Positions 1-11,939 are shown, numbered from the stretch's first letter. The stretch: DNA of 64,000 nt from Cryptomeria japonica (GCF_030272615.1 NC_081415.1:377939892-378003891); one strand, 5' to 3'. Numbers and translations: made by a program. The notes: generated by a model from the sequence alone, not told the origin.

Positions 1-598
1 CTAAATTCATGTTCCATTTGTTCACTCCTTGTGTTGTCTTTGCTTGTTGCAATTTTCTTCTTTTCCCTCTCTAGAGCCCTTAAAGCCCTTTGACTAAGCT
101 GCATCAACTATTTTTCGTCACTCAGGCTATGTAGCTTTCAAGAAGAGGTTTAGGGTTACACCATTTGGCTGAGGACATTTCATGGCTCTTCTAAACTAAC
201 CAATCGCTGTCCTAAGTGTTTTAATCACAATTATAAATGGATTTCCGTTGCTTCCTTAATATTAATCATTGCTCCTTTTAAGATATTCACTGTCCAAATA
301 TTATAGGGGTCGTTGCATAGTTAAGATTAAGAATCGTAGTTTTAAGGAACATTAATTCATTGCACCTTAATTGGCATAAAGTCTATCCTTAATAAAGTCT
401 TTGCGAAGCTTGTATAGTTGTCTTATGGATTGGTGCAAGGTCAGTTTATTTGATGGGATCAGTGTTAAAATATTGTGAAGTCTTAAATAAGTTAATTTTC
501 TGAATTTATTTATTTATCTCTAATGTGGAAGTGAAGATTAATATTATCTCCATTATGACATGATTGGGGGCATGACATGTTAACAATTACTAACTGGA
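1..598. other. AT-rich intergenic sequence, no gene seen
   Basis: I see no credible reading frame, RNA gene or repeat here. The sequence is AT-rich with short T and A runs. It flanks the decayed DYAD-like fragment on its downstream side and may be remnant repeat DNA. Confidence 0.5.
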
Positions 599-643
599 GT
601 GAAAAAAAATCACTTGTTCACACCAATGAGGATTCTTGTATAT

Positions 644-1110
644 CTATTTCCAATTAGTGGTCTGTATGGAAGGATCTTGAATGCTAGCTTGTTTCCTTAT
701 CTCCAGAAGATCTACCGTTTCAAGCCAGTACTCCATGGCTCCCTCTTCATTATGAGTGCACCTAAATCGCTCCCCATTATTAATCACAAAGTCTGTCATG
801 TATTTCAACAAGTGATCAATAAGCCCTGTATCCCCAATGTGTTTTCGTGCCTCCTCTCTCAAGGAAGCCCGCAAGATAGGCTTTCTCGGGACAACTTCCT
901 TTTCTCTCATAATAGCCCTAAACTTCAATTGAGCAGCCCTATACTTGTAAAATTTGCTTGTAATTTCAGCTGGATCACTATGAAATAATAACTTCTTCGT
1001 AGTCAAATCTATGGATACTTGTGAAAATTTCCATTTGCTAACCTTTCACTGGTCCATCTCACTGATATCTTTTTAGGAGGTCTCAGTATGCTCAATTTTT
1101 CTTCTGACTT
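644..1110 (-). pseudogene. DYAD/AMEIOTIC1 (SWITCH1)-like gene fragment
   Basis: On the minus strand from 1006 to 644 an open frame contains the hallmark stretch of the plant DYAD/AM1/SWI1 family: REEARKHIGDTGLIDHLLK, then a GERFRCTHN segment, then GAMEYWLETVDLLEIRKQA. Family members act in meiotic chromosome organisation and meiotic entry, and plants also carry paralogues of unclear role. Further upstream in a different frame (about 1100-1043) the sequence reads PKKISVRWTSE, which also resembles the start of this conserved block. The two pieces can be linked by a possible 86-base intron (1042 to 957, GT donor and AG acceptor on the minus strand), so this may be an exon-intron fragment, not a processed copy. 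The match stops at a TAG at 644 and nothing similar follows. Most of the protein is missing, so I call it a fragment or pseudogene. Confidence 0.6.
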
Positions 1111-1370
1111 TGGGGAAGCTGCATCCTCCTCTATGAATGATCACCGCTTTTGTGGGACGTCTTGGAGAAGGGGCAACTTGTCTTATTTTTCTTGTTTCGA
1201 ACCATTTTCAGCCATGATCTTGATCTTGAGCCCTAATTGGACCACGAGGGACAATTACAATGATGAGATTATCGATGATGGTGGTGGGAGGTGGTATGGA
1301 GGATAGTCGTGGTTGTAATGAGACACAATGGTTTTGGCATTAGCAATGAGTGGCAACGGTGGTGTAAAAT
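1111..1370. other. Short unassigned stretch
   Basis: GC-richer than its surroundings, with GGTGG-type runs around 1270-1370. The minus-strand frame here may be the N-terminal side of the DYAD-like fragment, but it carries no recognisable motif. It ends at a primer-site-like sequence. Confidence 0.3.
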
Positions 1371-1382
1371 TGGTATCAGAGC
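1371..1382 (+). other. Initiator tRNA-Met type primer binding site (putative)
   Basis: TGGTATCAGAGC is the usual plant retrotransposon primer site complementary to the 3' end of initiator tRNA-Met. A plus-strand element would begin its internal region here. I cannot find the LTR that should end just upstream, so this is a relic or a chance match. Confidence 0.4.
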
Positions 1383-1499
1383 ATAATCCTGTCATCTTGC
1401 GGGACAAAATTACGTGACCAACATACAATTTGGGTTAATTATAAATTAGCTAACATTGCTTATAGAAATGTATGCTTCCTACCTTGCAAATATTAATGA

Positions 1500-3000
1500 T
1501 TCCTAAATTTAAACTCCATGTATGTTCCATACCTTGCATGTATTCACACCTTACATATATTTATGCTTTGTTGGCTTCCTACCTTACATACCTTTATGTG
1601 TATATTTGATGCCTTACGTGCATTTATGATTCGTGCCTTGCATCTATTCAATGAGTATACATTTCATGCTTTATGTAATTTCATATGCTTCAAATTATTG
1701 GTATGCCTTGAATGTATTTAAGTGTATGCTCACGTATGCTATGTGTACCTCACACCTTATGTGTATTCATATGTATGACTCATGCCATACATACAAATTT
1801 CATACTTGTAGTGTATATGCGTTATATCTACGTGTATTTGTGTACATGCTTCCTGTGTTAAGTCTATATATGTGAATGCGAATGCATATGCATATGCTTA
1901 ATGCCTTACTCATACTTCATGTGTATTCATGTGAATGCTTCTCAAATATATCCATGCATATGCTCTATGCCCTATGTGTGTACTTTGTGTTTTACATGCA
2001 TATTTCATGCTTTAAGTGTATTTAGGGGCGTTATGTATACTTTTCTTAAATGTATGTTTCATGTATATATACCTCATAATTTGCAGATATTTATGTGTTT
2101 GTTGTGTCTTCTGCATAATTGCTCCATTGTATGTTTTATATGTGTGTTTTCCTCATGTATGCTCATTGCTCCCTGTTTATCATGATTATGTCAGGCGACT
2201 TCCTAATGTATGCTTATGTCTTGAATATGCTTTGCATCATGATTGATGTGTTTTCAACATGTTTATACCATGTGCATTTTGTGTATGCATTTCTCAAAGG
2301 CTTCGTATCGTAAGCATGTTTACTTCATGACTGATGTGTTTTCAGAATGTTACTCCATGTGCATTCTTTGAGTGTCTTTCTCATGTATGCTTGTACCTTA
2401 TGTGTATTTACATATTACTTCATGTTTTACGTATATGATTCATGTTTTGCGTGTATTCATATGTATGATTCGTGCTTTACATAGCCTTATGTGCATTACT
2501 TCATTCCTTACACATACTCATGTGTGTTGCTTCTTGCCTTACATGTGTCCATTATTATGTGTGCACTTCATGTCTTTGGGTGCTACGTCTATTCATGTGT
2601 ATACTTCATGCTTTATGCGTTACATGTAATCATACCTTATGTATGACTCACATCTTATGTAGTCATGTGCATGCTTCGTACTTGTTATATTGGATTCTTG
2701 CATAAATGTTTACTCTGTATGTGTTTCATATGTATGCTTTGTGCCTCTATGTGACATATATTCTTCATACCTTACATGTATTGCTTCATGCATTACTTAT
2801 GTTTATGTTTCAAGACTTACATATGTGTTTATGATCATGCTTCATATGTATCCATCAATGTGCTGGTATCTTATGAAATTGCTTCATGTATTTTCAGCAT
2901 GAATGCTTTTTGTCTTGAATGGATGCTTCATATCATACATGTTTTAACATGATTACTTCGTGTGTGTGTGTGCCTTCCTCGAATATGCTTAGTATGCCTT
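1500..3000. repeat. Degenerate low-complexity array of about 1.5 kb
   Basis: The stretch repeats variants of short words such as TGTATGCTTCATGCCTTA and TGTGTATTCATATGTATG, with no fixed period. It is rich in TGTATG, CATG and CTTA. Reading frames predicted here are artefacts of the repeated words (Cys, Tyr, His, Met-rich translations without domains). It sits between the primer-site-like sequence at 1371 and the LTR start at 3796, so it could be the decayed internal part of a retroelement. Confidence 0.6.
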
Positions 3001-3782
3001 ATGAGTAGTTATAAATTTTTAAGGACTATACTCTTAATGTGGTGCATGTTTTAAATCACATGAATAACTTGGGAAGGACTATTGAAACCTATAGGAAGGA
3101 AGAATGCGTGAGAGTAAAACTGCTCAAACCATGCAATGATGGTATAGGAACTTAATGAGTATAGGAAGTTCGACCATAAATTGTCATTAAGGAGGAAAAG
3201 AAATATGTTTGCCATCCAATATGTTCATGGTACATTTAATCTCAATCTACTGCCCAAATCTGTGAACTTAAAAATCACTTCCTCAGTCATAAGTGGTACT
3301 TAATAACCCTGTGTACCAAAAGATCTTCTATTCTCTAAATAGTATGTATCAATTCACAAGCTGCTTATCACACATTATCATATTCAAAATTGGAACAGAG
3401 CATGACTGAGCATAGTCATCCCTCATGATATCAAACTTCTTTACAAATGTTATAGCATGTTATCCTCTCTCGAACAATTGTGTTAGGGTTCAACTATCAT
3501 ACAAACAATAAGATACAGTGAGCTAATTTCTAAAGTTCTCCATTCTATAAGGCATAAACAATTAAATTCATAGATGTGTGTCATGCTTCTAATTAATATA
3601 TAAGAAGCTCATCCCTTGCTTTGTCTTGAAGAGATATCCATAGGAATAACCAAACTGTTCTTAGAATCACAATTGATGAGAGAAAACTTGTTTTAAGCTT
3701 ACAAGTCTTCAAAGGTTAGTTAAAGATCCTCACATTGAGAAGACTTAGTTAAAACTATCATTGCTTGAGGACAAGCAATCTT

Positions 3783-4905
3783 GGGAAGGGTGGACTGTCA
3801 TGTCCCTGCCATGACCATTTCAATCAATATTGAACCAAAGATCTGGAATTTGTCTTACGAAGTAAGACTTCACAAATTTCTTCTCCCAGCATTAATTAGT
3901 AATATTATCAGCAGTCCATAATTACCTCAACAGGCTGTTTGGAATGAGGATTGCTATCAAATAACAATTGCTTTCCAGATCGTCCTTCTTCTTCCCTTAT
4001 GGCAGCGATCTCATCCATAACACATAGTTAGTTAGATTTGGAAATAAAGACAAGAGAGAAACAGTTTAGATGATTGAATTAAGGAAGTTTAGTTATGAAA
4101 GGGCAATAGTCAACTAATTAAGGGACATCTCCCCCATAAGCATCACAACCCATGGGAAAGATTATGACTTTCCACCTTGGAGGAAGAATATATAAGACCA
4201 TTCTAGCAGCCAAGAGATATATCATCTAGAGACTCAGTTCGATCAAAGTAAGATAATGGAATCAGATCAGAACTGTTATTAAGTTACAGTCAGTAACATC
4301 CTTGTTCTTGGTGGTATGCATGAGGATGTGCTTAATATGTATGCTTAATACAGGAAGCCTGACAATGTTCTTATGCAGAATTTAATAGTAATATTAATAT
4401 AGACTGCAATATGTATGACAGTCACACTTAATATCATATACATTCATAATACTTGAAAGACCAATATATTAAATGGTCTATTCCTTTATCTTTTGCTAAT
4501 GCCTTTGTGAGGATAGGTTGGTTTGTGTAGGGAGAGGTAGAGTAATTCCTCACAAGGCGGGTTATGGACAGGTGTTCCGGAAACTTTGAGGGAGAAGTCC
4601 CAAGATGGGGTAAGGATTAGTGATTCAGAAACCTTGAGGGAGTAATCCCAAGATGGGGTAAGGGTCTGCATCTAGAAACCTTGAGGGGAACCTATTTGTA
4701 GTTTGGTTTCTCAGCGCCCTAGCACCATAATTACCCCTTCCTCCATTAGGGTTAGGTAGTAACCAGGTTAGACCATAATATAGAGGGTTATGATTTATAA
4801 TATGAAGGAATAGTAGTAATAAGCATACTAACATTCGGTAATGTATTCAATGATGAATGACAATTGTTGATAACATGACAACTTCCAAGTAGGGGCTGTT
4901 ACAAC
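3783..4905 (+). mobile_element. Putative 3' edge of a Ty3/gypsy relic: polypurine tract and LTR
   Basis: At 3758-3795 the sequence GAGGACAAGCAATCTTGGG leads into a purine-rich GGGAAGGGTGGAC, followed at 3796 by TGTCATGTCCC. This layout matches the end of the internal region and the TG start of the 3' LTR in plant chromovirus-type Ty3/gypsy elements. The far end of the LTR is unclear; GTTACAACA near 4900 is a candidate. No coding domain is left upstream. Confidence 0.45.
4578..4690. repeat. Tandem repeat of about 48 bases, 2.4 copies
   Basis: Units start GAAACYTTGAGGG and contain CCCAAGATGGGGTAAGG. The copies begin near 4579 and 4627, with a partial third near 4675. They lie within the putative LTR relic. 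Confidence 0.7.
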
Positions 4906-5030
4906 ACACATAGAATTGTAATGTTGGCCTGTTTGATTTTATTTTTGACTTACTAAGAGAAGAGATAAATAGTTAACCTTAATTGAATGGCGGTTAAAGT
5001 AGGTTTGTCTCATAGGCTGGCTGAAACAAT

Positions 5031-5045
5031 GCTCTAATACCACTT
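5031..5045 (-). other. LTR end plus initiator-Met-like primer site, minus strand
   Basis: Read on the minus strand, an LTR-like end CACTACA is followed two bases later by TGGTATTAGAGC, one base away from the standard initiator-Met primer site. This suggests a minus-strand retroelement whose 5' LTR lies to the right of 5045 and whose internal region lay to the left. I could not find the partner LTR. Confidence 0.4.
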
Positions 5046-5289
5046 GTAGTGTCTCCTTTCGGGATTACCTTATACTTTGCCCTAAATTCGCAAATCCAAA
5101 ACAAAGCAAAGAAAATAATATAGTTAGAGATATAATCTTCACCCTAGAATAAGATGAGATAAGATTGTCTTGGAAACTTGCAACTAAGTTGGATAATAAT
5201 ATAGATATAATCCATGTAATACATCCATTTCTAGGGTTAAGATAAGATATAACACATAAACCTAAATGATTACGTGGGGGTTCAACCAT

Positions 5290-5700
5290 AATGAGGGTTG
5301 AGATGGGAGGGGCATGATAAGGTGTCCTAAATATCCCCTACTCTAGGCCCAAGAGCAAAAATTCTGTCCTCTTTGGCCTCATGTGGTCCTTAACCATGCT
5401 CATGATGTGGTATACCTAGTGGAGTTTATACGCCATTCCCCTCTACCATGCCATCTTTCTCTCTTGTTATGATTGAGGATCCCTTCTAGTTCACCTCAAC
5501 AATTGACCAATATAGGGTTCATAGGGGAGACTGCAATAGGGTGCCCTTAACTCGACCCTAGGCCCATTAGCGGAATCTTTGTCCCCCTTGGCCTCATGTG
5601 GTCCTTAACTATTCTCATGAGGTGGTGTACCTAGTGAGGCTTGTACATGTTCCCCCTTCTTGCACTACCTTTCCTATCCTACCATGATCGATTATTGTAG
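5290..5700. repeat. Imperfect tandem duplication of about 210 bases
   Basis: Two adjacent blocks share TTGGCCTCATGTGGTCCTTA, then TCTCATGA or GCTCATGA, then GTACCTAGTG. The first block spans about 5300-5490 and the second about 5510-5700. No coding potential is seen. It may be part of the LTR that ends at 5045. Confidence 0.65.
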
Positions 5701-6284
5701 GTATATAGTGGTTCATATCTTATCAAGTGCATAGATATATGTCTATTATATGTAACAATTCATGCATCTCTTAGATATATATACATCCACCCACATATAA
5801 TTATTGAAATTAATTCTGCATACCACAAGAATTTGATATGTTACTATTTAGTCAAATCTGCTGTGAATGAAATATCCTTGCTGATGTTTGATTGAATGAA
5901 TTACTTTGATTGTATGACTTGAAGTATTGGTGAGTCATGATTAAGTGAGGGTTGATTGGGTGATTGCAGAGGGATGATGGAATGAATGATGGTTTCATAT
6001 ATTGGTGAATGATGATTGACTGAATGCTGATTTGATAGTATGAGTTACTGATTGATTGTGTGCTTGATTTAATAATTGATGATTTCTGAGTGATGATTGA
6101 TGATTGAGTTAGCGATCCTTGAATGCTTGGAATGATCTTTCCTTTATACTCTATTGGTGGAAGAGTCTCCACCTTTCATAGGAACTGAGGCACCACTTTT
6201 CATTGCTGTTTTTGAGAATAATATATTATTCTCCAAATTGATCTCCCTTCCATCTCTTCCTCAAATGAACCTTCTTCCGTTTTA
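5701..6284. other. AT-rich unassigned stretch
   Basis: Contains TGATTGATGATT-like simple words (5880-6110) that give open but meaningless frames. No gene or recognised element. Confidence 0.4.
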
Positions 6285-6490
6285 TACCTTCCCATGAGAG
6301 GGAGAGGCCACATGTCTTCATCATGCCTGCCCTTTGGCAAGAGACACAACCTTTCACAATTTCCACCCTTCAAAATAGTACAATCCTTCATAATTCTTGC
6401 GCTTTGGAAGAGACGCAACCTTTCACAATTAGCACCCTTTGAAAGAGTGCAACCCTTAATAATTTTTGTCATTTGAAAGAGTCACTTCCT
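6285..6490. repeat. Degenerate repeat of about 35-bases
   Basis: At least four imperfect units share CTTTGGAAGAGACGCAACC and CTTTCACAATT-like words. They produce short open frames on both strands with no domain. Confidence 0.55.
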
Positions 6491-6975
6491 TATCTACTTC
6501 CCATTCCTTTCTTGTTCCACTAATCCTTTCTTGATTCACATGCTTCATTCATTTCTTCCCTCGTCCTTGTACCTTTTCAAATGATCTTTTCTCCCTCTTG
6601 TATCTCATGTTTAAAAGAGTCACAACTCTTCATTCCATGCCTTTTGACCATTCATTAACTTAATTGCATTTTAACTATATTATATTATATTTTTACTATT
6701 TTATGTCTTAATTTATAATTAAAAGGTCATTAATGCCTTGGGATGTGGGTCATCGTAACGTAAAGGTTCGTAAAGTTTGACACTTAGCTATATTAAACTT
6801 AGTAACATGCTTATTGCAGCGTATGGTGTGTTTTGCTCCTTGTTGTTGACAAGTGATTGAGATTTCAACATAAATTTATTCATCAGTTAATATTGAAAGT
6901 TACAAAGATGGGGTGACGAATGCATATGGGCTTGTGTATCCTTGCTTTAATATGGATTATTTTTTGCCAATTATT

Positions 6976-7683
6976 GCCTATTTACAGTGTTACCTGGAAG
7001 CACATTTCCACCCTAAAGGCACACGTTTTGGAAATGGAAACGGTTTCGAAGACGGGGGGACGGCCGAAAACGTTTCCAAGCTGTTCCCGATCTAGCAAAA
7101 TTTTCGGAAATGGTCCTGGAAACTTGGAAACGGTCAACTTTTTTGTTGGAGATTAAATTTTTTATTTTAATGAAAGCAATAGAATAAATATCGCTGCAAT
7201 AAAAGAAGATATCTTTAATTTTTTTATTTTAAAAATTTAAGGAAAGCAATTTAAATTTTTTTTTATTTTAAAAATTTAAGGGAAGCGATTATATCTATGA
7301 ATGTATGAAATTGAAATTTGAGCTCTCATTTGATTCATTTGATCATGATGCTATCCTATGTTCTTAATCTTATTCTATGATGATTCGTTTTGATTCATTT
7401 GATGCTATGTTCTTAGTTCTATGATGATTCGATGAATGATCATTGATTCAATGATTTTAGATTTATAATCTAGATTCTGATTTATAAATGTTATTATGTT
7501 GCTATGATGAATGTTTACCGTGTTACAATGTTATATAAATTTTAGATTTCCACATATATATATATATATATATATATACACCGTCCCCTGCCGTCCCCTG
7601 CTCCGGGTGTAAAAAAAAAGTCCCAGAAACCCATTTTCCCATCCCCCCATCCCGGAAACTCAGAGGATAACATAGCCTATTTA
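6976..7683. mobile_element. Non-autonomous DNA transposon, probably hAT-like (MITE)
   Basis: The direct repeat GCCTATTTA occurs at 6976-6984 and again at 7675-7683, enclosing 690 bases. The left end begins CAGTGTTACC. The right end on the other strand begins TATGTTATCC, giving an imperfect terminal inverted repeat. Both subterminal regions are rich in GGAAACGG, CCGTCCCC and CCCGGAAAC words. A CA-starting inverted repeat with an 8-base target duplication is typical of hAT elements. There is no transposase frame, and the middle holds AT-rich internal repeats (TTTTATTTTAAAAATTTAA twice) and an (AT)n run. The ends are degraded, so the family call is tentative. Confidence 0.55.
7554..7578. repeat. 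(AT)n microsatellite
   Basis: About 12 AT units inside the right half of the DNA transposon. Confidence 0.9.
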
Positions 7684-8793
7684 TGAATAAGATTAATCTT
7701 AATATTCACAACAATGAAATGTTAAGAAATTTTGTCAAGGGGTATGGCGATGATCATTTTAGTGTGGATTCTACTTTCTGTTCCTAACAAATGGTCAGTA
7801 AGACTATGAAGTTGAACCATGGAGCAATGAGTCAACATATCAAAACATAGCTGTCAAGGATCTTCCTTAAGCCAATTGGTCTTTTGTTTTTTACTGTTCA
7901 ATTGTTTAAAGTTTCTTTGGTGGCTCCTTGGAATCTTTTCAATTACAATACATTGAATGTCTAAAATGAGGTATGATACACCCAATGTTTTGCGTCCTAC
8001 CAGTTTTGCTGAATATTTCTTTCATATCTAATATGTTTCTGTATCTGTGAAAAGAATTATGGTACGTATAATTCTATTCACTGGAAATTGATTTAATCAT
8101 TTAAGCAATTTGTAATTTTTTCTTTGTTTAAATTTAGCCAATCACATGAATGAAATGTGGAATTGAGGATGTGGGATGTGGAAATGTGGAAAGAGACAAG
8201 GTTTTGAAATTTAGAAAAAGTATCATTAGCAAAAGCCTCATGTATAGTATGATAGCAAGATACTTTTATGGAGGAGAAATACATCTTGTTAAGAAACATG
8301 GTTCCTTGATGGTTGTAGAGCAACAATGTAAATAGATAGAGATGCCTAGAATATGCAATCTCATAGAGAGAAAATAAAGTCAAGAGGATTTTATATTTCG
8401 GGGTCCTAACAAAAACAAGGACGCTTTTGTTTGTATGCTAGACGGTAGCCAAAAGATGCCTGGCTTGTGATGTGGTTCACAGTGTTCCAAATATTGCATA
8501 AAGTTCTAAAACTATACAGTTTGTATAGGTGTTGAAATAAAGAGCATTTATATAGATTAGCATTTGTGGTCCACAATAGTTATATACCTCTTTCAAGATG
8601 TTCTTTTTATATGTGCATGATCCATTATTCTTCTCAACCTGATTTATGCATGTATAGCTTATTGTTTGTTTGGTATAGTTTGTCTATTAATTATAGAACA
8701 TGAAGCTTCCTTAAATGAAATTATTGGTTATTTGTTGTAAATTGTAATATTTGCTAAGCCCAATTTCTTTCGAATTGGAATGCCACAAAACAG
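7684..8793. other. Probable intron or upstream sequence of the RKP-like gene
   Basis: No exon of the neighbouring E3 ligase gene could be recognised here. The next exon starts at 8794 after an AG acceptor, so at least its 3' part should be intron. Upstream exons (the SPRY region and middle of the protein) are not visible in the window, so the intron may run out of it on the left. Confidence 0.5.
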
Positions 8794-11055
8794 GTGACTT
8801 TTCTTGTTATGCATTTCAATGATCCAAGAATAGCAAATGCGGATCTAAGGGATGTTCTTCTACAGTCTATATCTGTGTTGGTACAGTATAAAGAATACAT
8901 GGTTGCCTTTGAAAGCAATAAAATGGCAATCGAAAGAATGCCTGGAGCACTACTGTCAGCATTTGATAATAGGTTTTGGATTCCAGTAACAAACATTCTT
9001 CTACGACTCTTTAAGGGTTCTGGATTTGGAACTTCAAAACATGGAGAATCTTGGTCCAGTCTGTTTCAGGTAGTCTTAATTGTTTTTTTTCAAGAACTTT
9101 TTATTGGTCAAATGTATATGCCATTTTTAAAGATAAATGGAAATATAGATATATTTCACTATTCTGTATTCTAAAAGTTGATACTGAAGCTTAATGGCAT
9201 GAAATGTTGTATGTGTTCTTGCAAACTGCTGTTGGATTTTTTTTTTCTGAATTTAATCATAATATGTATTTCCAAGAGTTTTGCTTTCTAATATGCTATC
9301 TTATAATGGCTTTTTCTGTAAATAAAAAGCCTACTGCGAGAAAAGTGCATCTCAGCTGAAAAGCTGTTTGCACCATTCCTTCATCATTTGTTTAACGCTT
9401 TTGAGTTGGACTGTTACTGAGTTTGTTGTTTTAATCAAGGAGACGCAATAGCTTTGAATATTTTTTCAAGAACTTTTTTCTGCCCAAATGTATGTGCCAT
9501 TTTTAAAGATTTGACATACAGATAAATTTGCAGTATTCTGTATTCTGAAAGTCAATATTGAAGATTAATTGCATGAACTATGTATATGTCCAAGAGGTTT
9601 TCTTTTTAATATGCTATTTTATGATGACTTTTTCTCTACATAAAGGGCTTACTGCAACAAAAGTGCATCTCAGATGAAAAGCTGTTCGCATCTTTCCTTA
9701 ATCGTTTGTTTAACACTTTGAGTTGGACTGTTACTGAGTTTTCTGTTTCAATCAAGGAGATGCAAGAACATTACCAGGTATGGGATATCTTTATTTTTTT
9801 TAAGTGTACCATGTGTGAGAAAAACGATTTGAAAGCGAGTCATGCAACATAAGGGAGATTGATTTTGATGTGTCCAAAGTTCACTTTTAATTTATAACAA
9901 TAGGGCATGGCTAGCTTAGTAATGGAACATTCCTACAGATTATGTAATATTTTTGCTATTGCTATTTTGTAGGATCTTTCTCATGGTTGTATCCTTTGCA
10001 GGTTCCAGATTTGCTGCAAAGAAAATGCATGATCATTTTTGAGCTTTCTTGTAACTTAGCAAGAGTTCTCGAGTTCTTCACCCATGAAATTCCTCAAGCC
10101 TTCCTTTGTGGTTATGAAACAAATATGACAAGGTTGACTGAGCTAATCATATTTGTACTAAATCATACAACGTCAACTGCAGATGCCGAATTTCTTGACA
10201 AGTAAGTTGTGAATATTCAAGTTAAGTTGCTTTTTGTTTGGGTTCTATTGTTCTCTTTATTCTTCAGAATGTACTGGAAGTTGATTTAGTTATGCAATCT
10301 ATATGTTTATGTGTTTAAGTCTTCATACTGTTTGATTTTCCACACTTCTTTTCTATCTTACATGATTGGTATTCTCTGTATGTTCATTTGGTGTGTAGTG
10401 CATTGAGACAACAAGGTCAGTCTTTAGAAAAAGTAAATCGGGCAATGATTTGGGCACCTCTTGTGGGAATAGTTCTGAACTTAGCGAATGTGACTACAGC
10501 CCCATGTCATGATTTGCTGCAAGCGTTTGCAAACATGGATTCTTCAGCTGTTGTTGAGTCCAATTTTCAGTACTTAATGGAATACAATTGGGTATGTTTG
10601 CATATTATTTGTTGTCTGAATGAATTTGACCATCTAGGCTGACTCATATTGTTCTGATGTAATTTTGTGTCATTTAGGTTGGTGTTTTTAAAGGTGATCC
10701 CTCTCTGGCAAGACTAGTTGAGCTAAAGAGGTTTCTAGAAAACCTCAAGACAAAATCAGAAACAAATAGACAAACACCAAATTCAAACAGAGAAGATGAA
10801 GATATAGACTGCTGCATCTGCTATGCCAATGAAGTTGACACACTATTTGTTCCATGCAACCACAAGTCATGTCGTCAGTGTATTTCACGACATCTTCTGA
10901 ATAATCAGCGTTGTTTCTTTTGTAATTCTGCTGTATCTGAAACTCGTTCCATGTCAAGCATTCTTGAAACAGATGATAGTCAGTATGGAGGCTCTGGAGG
11001 AACAAATATTTTGCTGTCTGAGGGTGTAACTTTGGTTAAACCAGATACAATTTAG
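8794..11055 (+). CDS. RKP: E3 ubiquitin ligase RKP (KPC1-related), C-terminal five exons
   Basis: Plant RKP is a large RING ubiquitin ligase related to animal KPC1; in Arabidopsis it promotes degradation of CDK inhibitors. Exons seen: 8794-9069, 9646-9777, 10002-10201, 10399-10591 and 10678-11055, all with GT-AG borders and compatible phases, ending in TAG at 11053. Exon 1 carries the family block ADLRDVLLQSISVLVQYKEY and later AFDNRFWIPVTN; exon 2 has FLNRLFNTLSWTVTEFSVS; exon 3 has FELSCNLARVLEF; exon 4 has APLVGIVLNL. The last exon holds a C3HC4 RING: CCICYA, PCNHKSCRQCI and CFFC, with all eight metal ligands present. A tail of about 40 residues follows it. The N-terminal SPRY domain and central region are absent, so the gene is partial at the window's left. 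Splice sites and frame are intact, so it may be functional. A giant retroelement begins 885 bases after the stop. Confidence 0.9.
9083..9777 (+). repeat. Tandem duplication of intron plus exon in the RKP-like gene
   Basis: The block from about 9083 to 9460 is repeated at about 9461-9777. Both copies start with TTTTTTCAAGAACTTTTT-like sequence and share CCATTTTTAAAGAT, CTATTCTGTATTCT-like words and then the exon. Copy 1 has about 60 more bases than copy 2, mostly in the intronic part. Confidence 0.85.
9330..9450 (+). pseudogene. Decayed duplicate of RKP exon 9646-9777
   Basis: This stretch aligns closely with the functional exon at 9646-9777 (shared AAAAGTGCATCTCAG and GAGTTGGACTGTTACTGAGT). 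It lacks two bases next to the acceptor and has one extra T in AACGCTTTTGAG, so the frame is broken and stops follow. The GCAATAG after it is not a GT donor. It should be skipped, or trigger mRNA decay if spliced in. Confidence 0.8.
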
Positions 11056-11939
11056 TCAAACACAAATCGTTTCACATATTTTGGAATTGGATATGTAGTT
11101 TTGAATTGTATAATATAAGTCCCGAGAAGTTAGATTTTGGTGAATCTTTAGTCATTGAGGATTTTCAAATATGGCATAGTTCCAATGTTTGACAGTGAAG
11201 CTGTCTAATGTTGAGGTTACTGTAAATATATTTTGTGAAATGCCAAATTCACATTTTGAGGCTACAGTTTCACCACACTTTGGTGCTCTGTACTTATGAG
11301 CTGTAAATAGGAGGATACTCTTGGGAGTGAATTTGTTCAATACCCTGCTGTTTCCCTTAGCCCATTACAAGGTCGGTTTTCAACTGCGGGTTATAAATAT
11401 GCTAGGGTACTAGTAATTTTCTTTCTTAAAATTCAACCGATTTCCCAAGTATTCCGATGTAACAGATTTATTTCTGTCTAGGTGGCAATGGTAGTCACAT
11501 AAAAACTGGTGTTCATCACAAACTGCGATTTCAACTTTAATGTGAAACTGTGCAATCAGATCTAGATATGCAAATGATTAAAATGGAAGGAATATAACAA
11601 AAAATATTCTGATTCATTCATGTGTTCATTAGTCACTTCAGTAAGGAGTCATCAGCCTGCAAAGCAAATCCAAATGGAATGCATTTTAAGTTGTTACAGC
11701 GTATTCTGTGGCAGAAAGTCACATCAATTATGATAATCTTAGTTTGGAGACCACCAGGTAAGGTCTGGTACGTGCAATCGGACAACTATTAATAAATGTC
11801 AAGTATTTCTTATTCTAGGTGAATTATATAAAGTTGTAAAGACTACTTTTTATTTGTAATTCTTCCTGTGTATTTTAAGCTGTCAACAAGTTCCACCTTC
11901 TATGCTTGGGGCATTCTATGACTTTTATATATTTGTAAA
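11056..11939 (+). other. 3' UTR and downstream region of the RKP-like gene
   Basis: AT-rich, without further coding sequence. An AATAAA is present at 11790-11795 and could serve as a polyadenylation signal. GTAAA at 11935-11939 abuts the retroelement and is the left copy of its target duplication. Confidence 0.5.

Noticed and set aside
1518-2905. Overlapping plus-strand reading frames of 64-94 codons
   Set aside because: They lie in a degenerate low-complexity array and translate to Cys/Tyr/His/Met-rich strings without domains.
7741-7800. Possible extra RKP exon ending before GTAAG
   Set aside because: The frame has a stop before the donor and the residues do not resemble the family.
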